Shown: positions 15,387 through 26,291 of the stretch, piece by piece
Layout: every line of letters begins with the position of its first letter
How positions within the stretch are numbered: the stretch's first letter is position 1
Assembly (NCBI GenBank): GCA_028336925.1
Contig: JAOKVV010000012.1
Location: forward strand, 1-42,342
Reading direction: 5' to 3'
DNA: 42,342 bases
Source: Vicingaceae bacterium
GTDB lineage: Bacteria; Bacteroidota; Bacteroidia; Flavobacteriales_E; Vicingaceae
Notes under the pieces: model-generated
What the model saw: the letters and a program-made list of their open reading frames with translations, nothing else
What the model was told of the DNA's origin: nothing
Database searches by the model: none
Program-made: the position numbers and the translations under genes

Positions 15387-18300
15387 TTACTTTTTCAATT
15401 TATTTTCCGACCTATTCGCTAAGTCAACCACAATAGGGGTTGCAACACATAGAGAAGAATAAGTTCCTACAATAACACCTACTAAAAGTGCAAAAGCAAA
15501 ACCTCTAATCACCTCACCACCGAAAATGAATATCATCAATAATACAAATATCGTACTCAAAGAAGTATTAATAGTTCTACTTAATGTACTGTTTAATGCA
15601 TTATTAATCGTTTCATTCATTGGAGACTTTTTGTGTAAATTCAAATACTCTCTAATTCTATCGAATACAACAACCGTATCGTTAATTGAATATCCAACTA
15701 CTGTTAAGATAGCAGCGATAAATGCTTGATCAATTTCTAGCGAGAAAGGCAAGATACCATAGAAAATAGAAAAGATAGAAAGAACGATTAACACATCATG
15801 GAAGATAGCTACAATTGCACCTAATCCGTATTGCCATTTTCTAAATCTAAAAACAATGTATAAGAAGATAATAATCAACGAGAACAAAATCGCCCAAACT
15901 GAAGATGATTTAATATCATCTGCAATGGTTGGGCCTACTTTTTGAGAACTCATTATTTCGTAATCTAATCCCATCTGAGACAAACCTTCGGCTAACTTAA
16001 CCTCTACTTCCTCGTCAGCTGTAGCAGCATCAGAATCGATCATGTAACTAGTTGTTATTTTCACTTGATCTGCATTACCAAACGTTTTAACCTCTGAAGA
16101 TAAATTAACCCCATCAGCAGTAACAAATGCATTATCTAGTGACTTTCTAACATCGGCAGTATTTACTTCTTGGTCAAACCTTACTAAGTAAGTTCTTCCT
16201 CCGGTAAAGTCAATACCATAAGACAATCCTTTTGTAACGAATGAACCAACACCAACCAAAATCAAAATACCTGAAACGATATAAAATTTCTTACGACTAT
16301 CTACAAATTTAAGGGCTAAATTTTGGAAAGCACCTTTTGTCCATGGCGTTGAAACGCTAATCTCTTTTTTATTATCTAATCTCCAAGCGAAAATCAAACG
16401 TGTAATAAAGATTGCAGAGAACAATGAAGTAAAAATACCAATCACTAATGTTTTAGCGAAACCCTCAACAGGACCAGTACCGAAGAACCACAAAATAGCA
16501 CCGGTAAGCAATGTAGTAACATTTGCATCTAATATAGAAGAATAAGCGTTTTTATAACCATCCTCAATTGCTAATCGAGCCCCTTTACCAGAAGCTAGCT
16601 CTTCACGAATACGCTCGTAAATAAGTACGTTCGCATCTACAGACATACCGATTGTTAAAACAATACCTGCAATACCCGGTAAAGTAAGTGCAATATTGGT
16701 AGAAGCTAAAACACCTAGAACAAAAAACAAGTTAGCTAACAAAGCTATGTCTGATGCAATACCCGCTTTTCCGTAATAGAAAATCATGTAAAGCAATACA
16801 ATTACTAGTGCAATTAGGAAAGATGACAATCCTGAAGATATAGCTTCTTGACCCAGTGAAGGACCAACGATGGCTTCTTCAACAATTCTTGCAGGTGCAG
16901 GCAATTTACCGGCTTTAAGAATGTTTGCGATTAATTTTGCTTCATCAATTGAGAAATCACCTTCGATAGAAGAAACACCACCTGAAATTTCTTGGTTTAC
17001 ATTCGGGAAAGAATATACATAGTTATCTAAAACGATAGCAATACTTGAACCTACGTTACTTTTGGTAATAGCTTTCCATTCTTTAGCTCCTACTGCATCC
17101 ATTTTCATGGTAATTTCAGGACGACCACCCATTGGGCTAAAATCTTGAAATGCATCAGTAATAACATCACCTTCTAATGGAGCCTTACCATCTCTGTTAT
17201 TTACTTTAATCGCGATCAATTGCAGAACCTGACCTGCTTCATCATAAGCCTTAGCAGTCCACAACAATCTTAATTTTGATGGAAACAGTGCTTGAACACC
17301 TTCCATTCTGAAATATTCATTCACCTTAGAAGTATCCGAAATTCTTGCAAAACCTACAACAGGACCGTCACCAGGGCTATAACTTCCTTGCTCGTTTTGA
17401 AAAATTGCCGGTGTCAATACAGCGAATAAAGGGTTCTCTTTAGCAAATTCCTCTGCAGATAATTGACCTTGACCTAAACTGTCAGCAGATTCGCCTTCAG
17501 CAATTAAATCAGTTAAAGACTCATCATCAACCTCTGATCCAACTAACTCTTCTGTTGTAGAATCTGCAGCTATTGCAGCCTCCTCAATAACTTCATTTGC
17601 TTCAGCAATTACAGAAGAATCAGCTACAGTAGAATCTACAACTGAAACATCTTCAGCTTTATCTCCTAATAGTAAACTTCTTACTTTATCATTCGCCTCA
17701 GCTAAAACTGGATAAACTTCTTGATTTTCAAAAGTTTCCCAAAACTCTAATTTAGCAGTACCTTGTAAAAGCTGACGAACTCTGTCTTTATCCTTTACTC
17801 CAGGTAGTTCCACCAAAATACGGTCAGAAGCATCTAACTTCTGAATGTTTGGTTGAGCCACACCAAATAAATTCACCCTTGTTCTAAGTACTTCAAAACT
17901 TCTATCAAAAGCAGACTTAGCTTCCTCCCCGATAAAAGCAATTACCTCTTCATTGGTAGCGCTTCTTTCGATTCTATCTTTATTTTCTAATGTGTAGAAA
18001 ATTGATGTCATCTTAGTGTTAGGAGCTTTTTCATTCCAAGCTCTTTCAAAAAGAGTAACGTAATCTTCATCACTTTCTCTTTTTAATTCTTTAGCTCGAG
18101 CAATTACTTCAGCAAACTTTTCATCCTTAGAATTATCTGCTAATGCCTTTACAACATCTTCAACAGAAACTTCTAACGTTACGTTCATTCCACCTTTCAA
18201 GTCAAGACCTAAGTTTAACTCGTTCTTCTTAGCCTCAGCATAAGTAAAACCAAAAACTGGATATACCTCTACAGCCGACATTGAATCAAGGTATCTTTCT

Positions 18301-18437
18301 TCTGCTTTCGGATCACCATTCGCCATTTCTTTAGCGTCAGACTCTACTCCGGAAGCTACCCAAGTAAATGACAATTGATAAAGACATGCTAGTGATAGCA
18401 ATACAATGAAAGTCCAAATTAATCCTTTATTCTGCAT
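15387..18437 (-). CDS. secDF: Fused protein-export subunit SecD-SecF
   Basis: Proton-driven accessory of the SecYEG channel that pulls substrates across the inner membrane. Seen: 1016 residues. The SecD half has a first helix (7-26), GLDLKGGMNVTLEV (77-90), the P1 domain with FGVAQPNIQKL, VELPGVKDKDR, and a membrane block with GMSVDANVLIYERIREEL; the SecF half has YGIDFTGGRTYLVRF and YSINDTVVVFDRIREYL. The P1 region contains an acidic, Ser/Ala/Glu-rich insertion (roughly residues 235-340) absent from enterobacterial SecD. The fused form is usual in Bacteroidota. It is transcribed from its own promoter; a strong terminator follows and separates it from tatA. Confidence 0.95.
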   Translation of the reverse strand: MQNKGLIWTFIVLLSLACLYQLSFTWVASGVESDAKEMANGDPKAEERYLDSMSAVEVYPVFGFTYAEAKKNELNLGLDLKGGMNVTLEVSVEDVVKALADNSKDEKFAEVIARAKELKRESDEDYVTLFERAWNEKAPNTKMTSIFYTLENKDRIERSATNEEVIAFIGEEAKSAFDRSFEVLRTRVNLFGVAQPNIQKLDASDRILVELPGVKDKDRVRQLLQGTAKLEFWETFENQEVYPVLAEANDKVRSLLLGDKAEDVSVVDSTVADSSVIAEANEVIEEAAIAADSTTEELVGSEVDDESLTDLIAEGESADSLGQGQLSAEEFAKENPLFAVLTPAIFQNEQGSYSPGDGPVVGFARISDTSKVNEYFRMEGVQALFPSKLRLLWTAKAYDEAGQVLQLIAIKVNNRDGKAPLEGDVITDAFQDFSPMGGRPEITMKMDAVGAKEWKAITKSNVGSSIAIVLDNYVYSFPNVNQEISGGVSSIEGDFSIDEAKLIANILKAGKLPAPARIVEEAIVGPSLGQEAISSGLSSFLIALVIVLLYMIFYYGKAGIASDIALLANLFFVLGVLASTNIALTLPGIAGIVLTIGMSVDANVLIYERIREELASGKGARLAIEDGYKNAYSSILDANVTTLLTGAILWFFGTGPVEGFAKTLVIGIFTSLFSAIFITRLIFAWRLDNKKEISVSTPWTKGAFQNLALKFVDSRKKFYIVSGILILVGVGSFVTKGLSYGIDFTGGRTYLVRFDQEVNTADVRKSLDNAFVTADGVNLSSEVKTFGNADQVKITTSYMIDSDAATADEEVEVKLAEGLSQMGLDYEIMSSQKVGPTIADDIKSSSVWAILFSLIIIFLYIVFRFRKWQYGLGAIVAIFHDVLIVLSIFSIFYGILPFSLEIDQAFIAAILTVVGYSINDTVVVFDRIREYLNLHKKSPMNETINNALNSTLSRTINTSLSTIFVLLMIFIFGGEVIRGFAFALLVGVIVGTYSSLCVATPIVVDLANRSENKLKK

Positions 18438-18470
18438 TTTATTAGTATTTGTGCGTCAAATTTAAGCGTG

Positions 18471-18501
18471 CAAATATAGAATTTCAATTAGTAATTAGCA
18501 A
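18471..18501 (-). promoter_or_regulatory. Candidate secDF promoter (Bacteroidota -33/-7)
   Basis: Minus strand: TTG (18499-18501), 20 bases, then TATATTTG (18471-18478), exact TAnnTTTG, 33 bases before the secDF ATG. Confidence 0.6.
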
Positions 18502-18614
18502 TTCTCAATTACTTTTATATTTACATTAATTCATTTTACAATAATTTTCTCTATAAAAGCAACTTGAATATCCTTAAATTCGTCATTTATTGTATTAACC
18601 TAAAAAAAGTTACC

Positions 18615-21143
18615 ATGCCGTTTATTTTAAGAACCTTAATCGCTTTTAGCTTGTTACTAACAACAGCATTAACCTACGGTCAGTATACCTACAAAATTGC
18701 AGATACAATAAAAGTTTCCGAAGCCAATTACCAATTAAAAAATCCTTGGACAGGCGGGTTTAACGCGCCTCAATTTGGAGAAATAGACTTGAATGGTGAT
18801 GGAAAAATGGATCTAATTGTTTTTGATCGATCAGGAAACAGAGTTACCCCGTTTATTAACATAGGATCTACAGGTATATCTGCTTACGAATACGCACCTC
18901 AATATACATCCATTATAAAGGGAGCCAATCAATTTTTACATTTCGCCGACTTTAATTGTGATGGATTAATGGACTACATTACCTGCTTCACAGGGTCATC
19001 TCCAATTGTGTATACCAACATTGGCTCAACAGGCAATAATCGATTTGACGATGGAACTAGATTATGGAGAGATCCACCTTTTGACAAAAATGACGTTTCC
19101 ATGAAGCAAATTGATACACATGGAGTAAAAGATATTGATGGGGATGGAGATATTGACATCTTAACGATGGGTAATTCTCAAGTTTTCTACTACAAGAATG
19201 TTTCAATAGACTCTACAGGTTTATGTGGCCTGCGATTTAATTTAAGAAATATTTGTTGGGGAGAATTTTTTGAAGGCAATATCGATTCTAAAATCACAAT
19301 TGATTCATGTGTGAATAAAAACGTAGGGATTACTGATCCGGAAAGCAATGATGGAGAAGATGGAAAAGGAGAGCCTAACAATTATAACAAACATGCAGGT
19401 TCAACTATTGCGCTATTTGATTTTGATAATAAAGACGGAATGGACATACTTCTGGGTGATGTTTCCGGCGATATTGTAAAACGATTAATGAACAAAGACT
19501 TAACCTCTAACTACAAGTCATCTAAGATAAATTCAGTTGACTCCATCTACCCTCCTGCACAAGGCCGTCAAAACAAGGTTACTACATTTATATCACCATT
19601 CATTCAAGATTTTAATAATGATGGCTTGGAAGACCTAATACTTACCACAAACAACCTAACCGACCCAATAGCAGCAGACAATAAGCATATAAAATATTTT
19701 GAAAACACCGGAAGTGTTGGAAACCCGAACTTTACTTTTATTAAAAACGATTTCTTATTAGAAGATATTTTAGATTTTGGGTCAAAAACGGCTCCAGGTT
19801 TTTTTGATTACAATTCAGATGGCCTAATCGACATATTAGTTGGAAACGAGCGAAATGTAGAGGATACCCTTCGACAAAGCGGCCGATTAGCACTACTAGA
19901 AAACATTGGAACACCCACTAGCCCAAGATACAAAGTGGTTGATCGCAATTATTTACAAATCGACACCTTGAAATTGGATCAAATTGCTAGTGGCCCAACA
20001 TACAGTCTTACACCTAGTTTTCCAGATATTGATAACGATGGAGACGTAGACTTACTACTAGGAGACACAAACGGCAGACTACATCTATTTGAAAATACAG
20101 CAGGACCCGGAAATACTGCCAGCTTTACCTTAAAAGAAGCATTCTTTCAAGGCATTTCAGTAGGCGTAAACTCTAGTCCTAGTTTTGCAGATTTAGATAG
20201 AGACGGAAAAACAGATCTGATTGTGGGAGAAGAAGTTGCAAATTTAAATTTCTACAAAAATAGAGGAACCAATGACGACCCGATTTATAATTTAAAGGTA
20301 GACTCAATACGATGGGTTGGTAACTTTATTTTTGATTATTACATCAATGGCAATCCAGACTTATCAAACATCACACTTAATAAACGGTATGAAATTACCC
20401 AAGCGCAAATTGCCGCAAATAAAGGTTTCTTAGAACTAATAGGAGTGAATGACACTGAAAACTACCTCTCATTTAGAAATTACATAATTGATAGTGACAC
20501 AATTAATGAAAACAATTCAGGGTACATTGACATTAGTTTTGACTCTCTTGGTAAAGCCTTAGCTATACCATCCTACAATCGACCAAGCACAAGCTCAGGA
20601 AAAAGCCAAGGTGTATTTTACGAATATCAGAATCAATGGCAATTACTTACCGGCACATTGAGCGGAGAGATTATGGCATTTACAGATATTGATTCCAATT
20701 TATACGGTCAGTTTACTTTAGCCCAAAACAATATACTAGATATTGCCAATGGTAATAATATACATATAGATGCTAAGGATATAAACAATGATGGAAAACC
20801 TGACTTAGTTGTAGGAAATAGATCAGGTGGAATAGCAATCTATTATGGGAGCGGATTTGTTGGAATTGATGATTTAGCCAATTCTAAAACTGATGAACGA
20901 TTGGGTATTGAAGTATTCCCAAATCCAACAGAAGGAATCGTTACCGTAAATCTACCGTGGTTTAAAGAAGGTACTACCTATGAAATAGAGGTTTACAACA
21001 TAACAGGGAAACTAGTTTCTACTAATAGAGAAAGTAAAGCGAGAACCTCCGTAAATTTAAGCACTTTCCCAAAAGGTGTTTATTTTGTTAAAGTTCGAAC
21101 ACAAACAGAACAAACAAAAGCATCTAAATTGATTATACAATAA
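18615..21143 (+). CDS. Secreted FG-GAP/VCBS repeat protein with type IX sorting tail
   Basis: Seen: 842 residues from ATG at 18615, chosen because MPFILRTLIAFSLLLTTALT is a proper signal peptide; 17 more codons upstream begin with TTG and add none. The body holds about seven calcium-loop repeats of FG-GAP/VCBS type (DLNGDGKMDLIVFD, DFNCDGLMDYI, DIDGDGDIDIL, DFNNDGLEDLIL, DIDNDGDVDLLLGD, DLDRDGKTDLIVGE, DINNDGKPDLVVGN). The last 75 or so residues have IEVFPNPTEG, VYNITGKLV and FPKGVYFVKV and end KLIIQ, the type A Por secretion tail. Known: such tails route proteins through T9SS to the cell surface. Substrate or partner is unknown; an adhesin or surface-propeller role is inference. It converges on mdh through a shared terminator. 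Confidence 0.88.
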   Translation: MPFILRTLIAFSLLLTTALTYGQYTYKIADTIKVSEANYQLKNPWTGGFNAPQFGEIDLNGDGKMDLIVFDRSGNRVTPFINIGSTGISAYEYAPQYTSIIKGANQFLHFADFNCDGLMDYITCFTGSSPIVYTNIGSTGNNRFDDGTRLWRDPPFDKNDVSMKQIDTHGVKDIDGDGDIDILTMGNSQVFYYKNVSIDSTGLCGLRFNLRNICWGEFFEGNIDSKITIDSCVNKNVGITDPESNDGEDGKGEPNNYNKHAGSTIALFDFDNKDGMDILLGDVSGDIVKRLMNKDLTSNYKSSKINSVDSIYPPAQGRQNKVTTFISPFIQDFNNDGLEDLILTTNNLTDPIAADNKHIKYFENTGSVGNPNFTFIKNDFLLEDILDFGSKTAPGFFDYNSDGLIDILVGNERNVEDTLRQSGRLALLENIGTPTSPRYKVVDRNYLQIDTLKLDQIASGPTYSLTPSFPDIDNDGDVDLLLGDTNGRLHLFENTAGPGNTASFTLKEAFFQGISVGVNSSPSFADLDRDGKTDLIVGEEVANLNFYKNRGTNDDPIYNLKVDSIRWVGNFIFDYYINGNPDLSNITLNKRYEITQAQIAANKGFLELIGVNDTENYLSFRNYIIDSDTINENNSGYIDISFDSLGKALAIPSYNRPSTSSGKSQGVFYEYQNQWQLLTGTLSGEIMAFTDIDSNLYGQFTLAQNNILDIANGNNIHIDAKDINNDGKPDLVVGNRSGGIAIYYGSGFVGIDDLANSKTDERLGIEVFPNPTEGIVTVNLPWFKEGTTYEIEVYNITGKLVSTNRESKARTSVNLSTFPKGVYFVKVRTQTEQTKASKLIIQ

Positions 21144-21154
21144 CGATATTGAAC

Positions 21155-21199
21155 TAACAAAAAGAGGGGCAATTCAATGAATCGCCCCTCTTTTTGTTA
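21155..21199. terminator. Bidirectional intrinsic terminator between the FG-GAP gene and mdh
   Basis: A perfect 16-bp stem (21155-21170 with 21184-21199, core AAAGAGGGGC/GCCCCTCTTT), extended by three pairs after one mismatch around a CAATG loop. A-runs and T-runs on both sides serve transcription from either strand. Confidence 0.92.
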
Positions 21200-21218
21200 T
21201 AAAAACCTTAAAGGAGTT

Positions 21219-22151
21219 TTACTTATTCATGTTATCAAAAACATTCATTACATCTTTAACTGCTTTAGCAGATTCAGCAAGTAATGCTTTCTCATCTGCG
21301 TTAAGATCTAATTCAATGATTTTTTCAATACCGTTTTTACCTAAAACAACTGGTACGCCTAAGTAGATATCTTTTAAACCGTACTCACCTTGCAACCATG
21401 CACAAACCGGGAATACTCGTTTTTGATCTCTAACAATAGCCTCTACCATTTGAGCAGCAGCTGCACCTGGCGCATACCAAGCAGAAGTTCCCATCAAGTT
21501 AACTAATTCACCACCACCTTTCTTAGTTCTTTCTACGATAGCATCTAGTTTTTCTGAATCGATTAATTCAGTAACAGGAATACCACCAACGGTTGTATAA
21601 CGTGGTAATGGAACCATCGTATCACCATGACCACCCATTAATACCGCTTGTATATCTTTTGGAGAAATATCTAATGCTTCTGCTAAGAAACTTCTGTAAC
21701 GAGCAGTATCTAAAATACCTGCCATACCAAATACTCTACTAGAATCTATTTTAGCAGATAAGTAAGCTACATAAGTCATTACATCTAATGGATTAGATAC
21801 AATAATAATTTTTGCATCTGGCGAATGCTTAATAATATTTTCAGTAACCGATTTTACAATACCAGCATTGGTAGAAATTAAGTCATCACGACTCATTCCT
21901 GGCTTACGTGGCAAACCTGAAGTAATTACAACTACATCAGAACCTGCGGTTTTGTTGTAATCATTTGTAGAACCTACTGTTCTAGTATCGTATAAGTTAA
22001 TTGGAGAAGTTTGCCAAATATCAAGCGCCTTACCTTCAGCAAAACCTTCTTTAATATCTACTAAAACTACTTCATTTGCTAGCTCCTTATGAGCGATAAC
22101 ATTTGCACATGTAGCACCTACATTTCCGGCACCGACTACTGTTATTTTCAT
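21219..22151 (-). CDS. mdh: Malate dehydrogenase (LDH-like type)
   Basis: NAD-dependent interconversion of malate and oxaloacetate in the TCA cycle. Seen: 310 residues; Rossmann motif GAGNVGATCA (7-16) with Asp32 predicted to select NAD; substrate-binding arginines in GLPRKPGMSRDD (Arg82, Arg88) and at 151; NPLDVMTYVAY; catalytic His175 in MGGHGDTMVPLPR. Arg at the position after GLP (rather than Gln) favours malate over lactate dehydrogenase. Length fits the bacterial LDH-like MDH. Monocistronic, ending at the shared terminator. Confidence 0.95.
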   Translation of the reverse strand: MKITVVGAGNVGATCANVIAHKELANEVVLVDIKEGFAEGKALDIWQTSPINLYDTRTVGSTNDYNKTAGSDVVVITSGLPRKPGMSRDDLISTNAGIVKSVTENIIKHSPDAKIIIVSNPLDVMTYVAYLSAKIDSSRVFGMAGILDTARYRSFLAEALDISPKDIQAVLMGGHGDTMVPLPRYTTVGGIPVTELIDSEKLDAIVERTKKGGGELVNLMGTSAWYAPGAAAAQMVEAIVRDQKRVFPVCAWLQGEYGLKDIYLGVPVVLGKNGIEKIIELDLNADEKALLAESAKAVKDVMNVFDNMNK

Positions 22152-22331
22152 TGTATTACTATTTTTATGATGAAACTGTATAAGATGCGGCTAAATTAAT
22201 AAACCTAACGGGTTAATGTAAAATAAACTTTCAATTATTATCAATGGAACTCTTAAAAAAAGAAAAATTGAAATTTCTATAATAAAGAGCAACCTTTGGT
22301 ATTTTTAACGTCAAAGTACTATAAAAATCGA

Positions 22332-22892
22332 ATGGATTTATTATCGCCAGAAAATGTAAAAACACTTGTGGAGCGCTGTGCAAAGCAAGATAGAGATGCA
22401 CAACAGGCGTTATATAAATCTATGTATAGCAAAATGTTAACTATTTGCTATCGCTATTCTAGAAGACCTGAAGAGGCCAAAGATCTATTACAAGATGGAT
22501 TTATTAAGGTATTTAAAAAAATAGAAAAGTTCAACTTTAATGGCTCTTTAGAAGGTTGGATTAGGAGAATAATGGTAAATAATGCAATCGACTATTACCG
22601 ATTGAATAAGAATAAGTTTGCAATGTCTGAGGTTTATCTTGTAGAAGATCAACTTAGTGAAATAGAAGATGAGGAGGAGGAGATTGAACCCGAAATAGAT
22701 GGAAAAGAAATTTTAGCCTGTATTCAAGAGTTGAGCCCCGGTTACAGGGCGGTATTTAACTTATATGTACTCGACAATTATTCACATGCTGAAATAGCAG
22801 AAAAATTAAACATTAGCGAAGGGACATCTAAATCAAATCTTGCAAAAGCTAAAAGAAACCTAAGAAAACTCTTACAAGAGAAAATAAAATAG
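22332..22892 (+). CDS. ECF-type RNA polymerase sigma-70 factor
   Basis: Directs RNA polymerase to a specific promoter set. Seen: 186 residues from MDLLSPENVKTLVERCAKQD; ATG at 22332 is preferred over a TTG twelve codons upstream. Region 2 (about 25-92) has YRYSRRPEEAKDLLQDGFIKVFKKI and WIRRIMVNNAIDYYR; an acidic linker (108-122) precedes region 4 (125-182) with LSPGYRAVFNLYVLDNYSHAEIAEKL and the recognition helix ISEGTSKSNLAKAK. Regions 1 and 3 are absent, as in ECF factors. The next gene starts two bases after the stop and encodes a one-helix membrane protein, the usual arrangement for a sigma/anti-sigma pair. Target genes cannot be read here. Confidence 0.92.
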   Translation: MDLLSPENVKTLVERCAKQDRDAQQALYKSMYSKMLTICYRYSRRPEEAKDLLQDGFIKVFKKIEKFNFNGSLEGWIRRIMVNNAIDYYRLNKNKFAMSEVYLVEDQLSEIEDEEEEIEPEIDGKEILACIQELSPGYRAVFNLYVLDNYSHAEIAEKLNISEGTSKSNLAKAKRNLRKLLQEKIK

Positions 22893-22894
22893 AA

Positions 22895-24100
22895 ATGAAG
22901 AAAAAATCTAACTATAACCAATCGATTCGAGATAAAGTAGACCAAGTGGAGTTTACTTATGATTCTGCAGATTGGAATGCGTTAAGCAAAAAGCTACCTA
23001 CCAAAGGATTTCCAATGTTAGGAAAAGTATCTATTGCAGTAGTTGCTACGGCTCTTATTTCTTTTGTAGCTTACTATGGCACTCAGAGCGAAAACAAGGA
23101 GTTAATTGGACAAAAACCTTCTTCTAAAAAACAAACAGAACAGCAAAGTCAACTTGTAATAAAAGAGACAAACAACGAAACGTTTGCAGAAGAAATTACT
23201 CCAACCAAAGAAACCAAAGCTCAGCCAGAAAATGCGATTAAAAAAGCAAACCCAGAAACTTCATCATCTCAGGTTGTAAAAGAAATAAGTGACAAAAACA
23301 TCAAATCAGTAGAAATTGAACCAAAGAAAAAACAGTCAATCTCGAATGAATTGATCGTCCCAAAATTACAAATTGCCGAGTCGGTTGTCTGCTTTGGAGA
23401 GCGAATGGGAATCAAAACCGATTATCCACTATCAGCTGAACAAACAATTTTGATAAATGGTATTCCCGCTGAAAAAGAAGTATTAGCGAATAAAATTGGT
23501 GGCAATAAGATTCAACTTTTAGACAATAATGTAATAATTGATGAGCAACAAATTCAGGTAATAGAACTACCAGATGCTAGCTTTGATTTCTTTAAAAAGG
23601 AAGAGCAATTTGCACAAATCAATTACACTTTTGAAGCAAAAACTTCAACGGCGAGTTACAAGTGGTTTATAAACGGAGAGCCTGATGGAACAGACAGAAG
23701 ATTAACAAAAACCTATAAACGAAAAGGAAGTAGCTCAGTAAAGCTAGAGGTCATTAATATTGAGGGCTGCAGAAGTTTTATAGAACGAGATATTACAATT
23801 GAAGAATCATTCGACTTACTTTCTTATGATGCGTTTACTCCGAATGGTGATGGACTCAACGACGAATTTATTCCAAAAGCAATTGCTGTAAACGACTTAC
23901 GCTTTACGATGACTATTTACACCCCATCAGGAATTGAACTATATACTACAAATGATTATTATCAGCCGTGGAACGGGAGACGAAATAATAATGGTGAAAT
24001 GATGCCAACAGGTGTTTATTTGTGGAAAGTATTGGTTTATGATGACGAACAACAGGCCCACCCATATAAGGGACAAATTAAGATTGTGAACTTAGAGTAA
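22895..24100 (+). CDS. One-helix membrane protein with gliding-motility C-terminal (CHU_C) domain; candidate regulator of the sigma factor
   Basis: Seen: 401 residues. Residues 1-41 are charged and carry TYDSADWNALSKKLP, similar in form to the cytoplasmic ends of Bacteroidota anti-sigma proteins; one membrane helix at about 42-62; a Lys/Glu/Gln-rich linker 64-155; then two Ig/PKD-like beta segments, the second with YKWFINGEPDG and VKLEVINIEGC; and finally FTPNGDGLNDEFIP with WNGRRNNNGEMMPTGVYLWKV, the CHU_C domain (310-401). Known: CHU_C domains usually end large T9SS-exported proteins. Finding one on an apparent inner-membrane protein two bases after an ECF sigma factor suggests envelope sensing linked to secretion or motility; this is inference, and no anti-sigma domain of known family is certain. 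Confidence 0.8.
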   Translation: MKKKSNYNQSIRDKVDQVEFTYDSADWNALSKKLPTKGFPMLGKVSIAVVATALISFVAYYGTQSENKELIGQKPSSKKQTEQQSQLVIKETNNETFAEEITPTKETKAQPENAIKKANPETSSSQVVKEISDKNIKSVEIEPKKKQSISNELIVPKLQIAESVVCFGERMGIKTDYPLSAEQTILINGIPAEKEVLANKIGGNKIQLLDNNVIIDEQQIQVIELPDASFDFFKKEEQFAQINYTFEAKTSTASYKWFINGEPDGTDRRLTKTYKRKGSSSVKLEVINIEGCRSFIERDITIEESFDLLSYDAFTPNGDGLNDEFIPKAIAVNDLRFTMTIYTPSGIELYTTNDYYQPWNGRRNNNGEMMPTGVYLWKVLVYDDEQQAHPYKGQIKIVNLE

Positions 24101-24124
24101 TGATCTCTAAAAGTGACTAAATAA

Positions 24125-24159
24125 AAAAGCCGTTGTAGTTAATTACTGCAACGGCTTTT
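24125..24159. terminator. Bidirectional intrinsic terminator between the CHU_C gene and gyrB
   Basis: Perfect 11-bp stem (24125-24135 with 24149-24159, core AAGCCGTTG/CAACGGCTT), continued by four weaker pairs around a TAATT loop. Flanking A- and T-runs allow use from both strands. Confidence 0.9.
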
Positions 24160-24179
24160 CTTGTTATATTTCAAATTGA

Positions 24180-26159
<1,980 letters not shown>

Positions 26160-26181
26160 TTATAAAAAATTCAATCGATAA

Positions 26182-26209
26182 CAAATATAAACATTGCAGA
26201 GGTAGTCAA
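26182..26209 (-). promoter_or_regulatory. Candidate gyrB promoter (Bacteroidota -33/-7)
   Basis: Minus strand: TTG (26207-26209), 17 bases, then TATATTTG (26182-26189), exact TAnnTTTG, 37 bases before the gyrB ATG. Confidence 0.6.
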
Positions 26210-26263
26210 CCAGTAAAAACCCGATTAAAACCATGCATTTATTAACATTTAATCCATTGAAAT

Positions 26264-26291
26264 ATAATTAACTGGAAAGTTTGTTAATTAT
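26264..26291. repeat. 9-bp AT-rich inverted repeat just after the barrel gene
   Basis: ATAATTAAC (26264-26272) is the reverse complement of 26283-26291, loop of 10. It begins right after the stop of the barrel gene on the minus strand. No T-run follows, so it is at best a weak terminator or 3'-end stabiliser. Confidence 0.35.
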
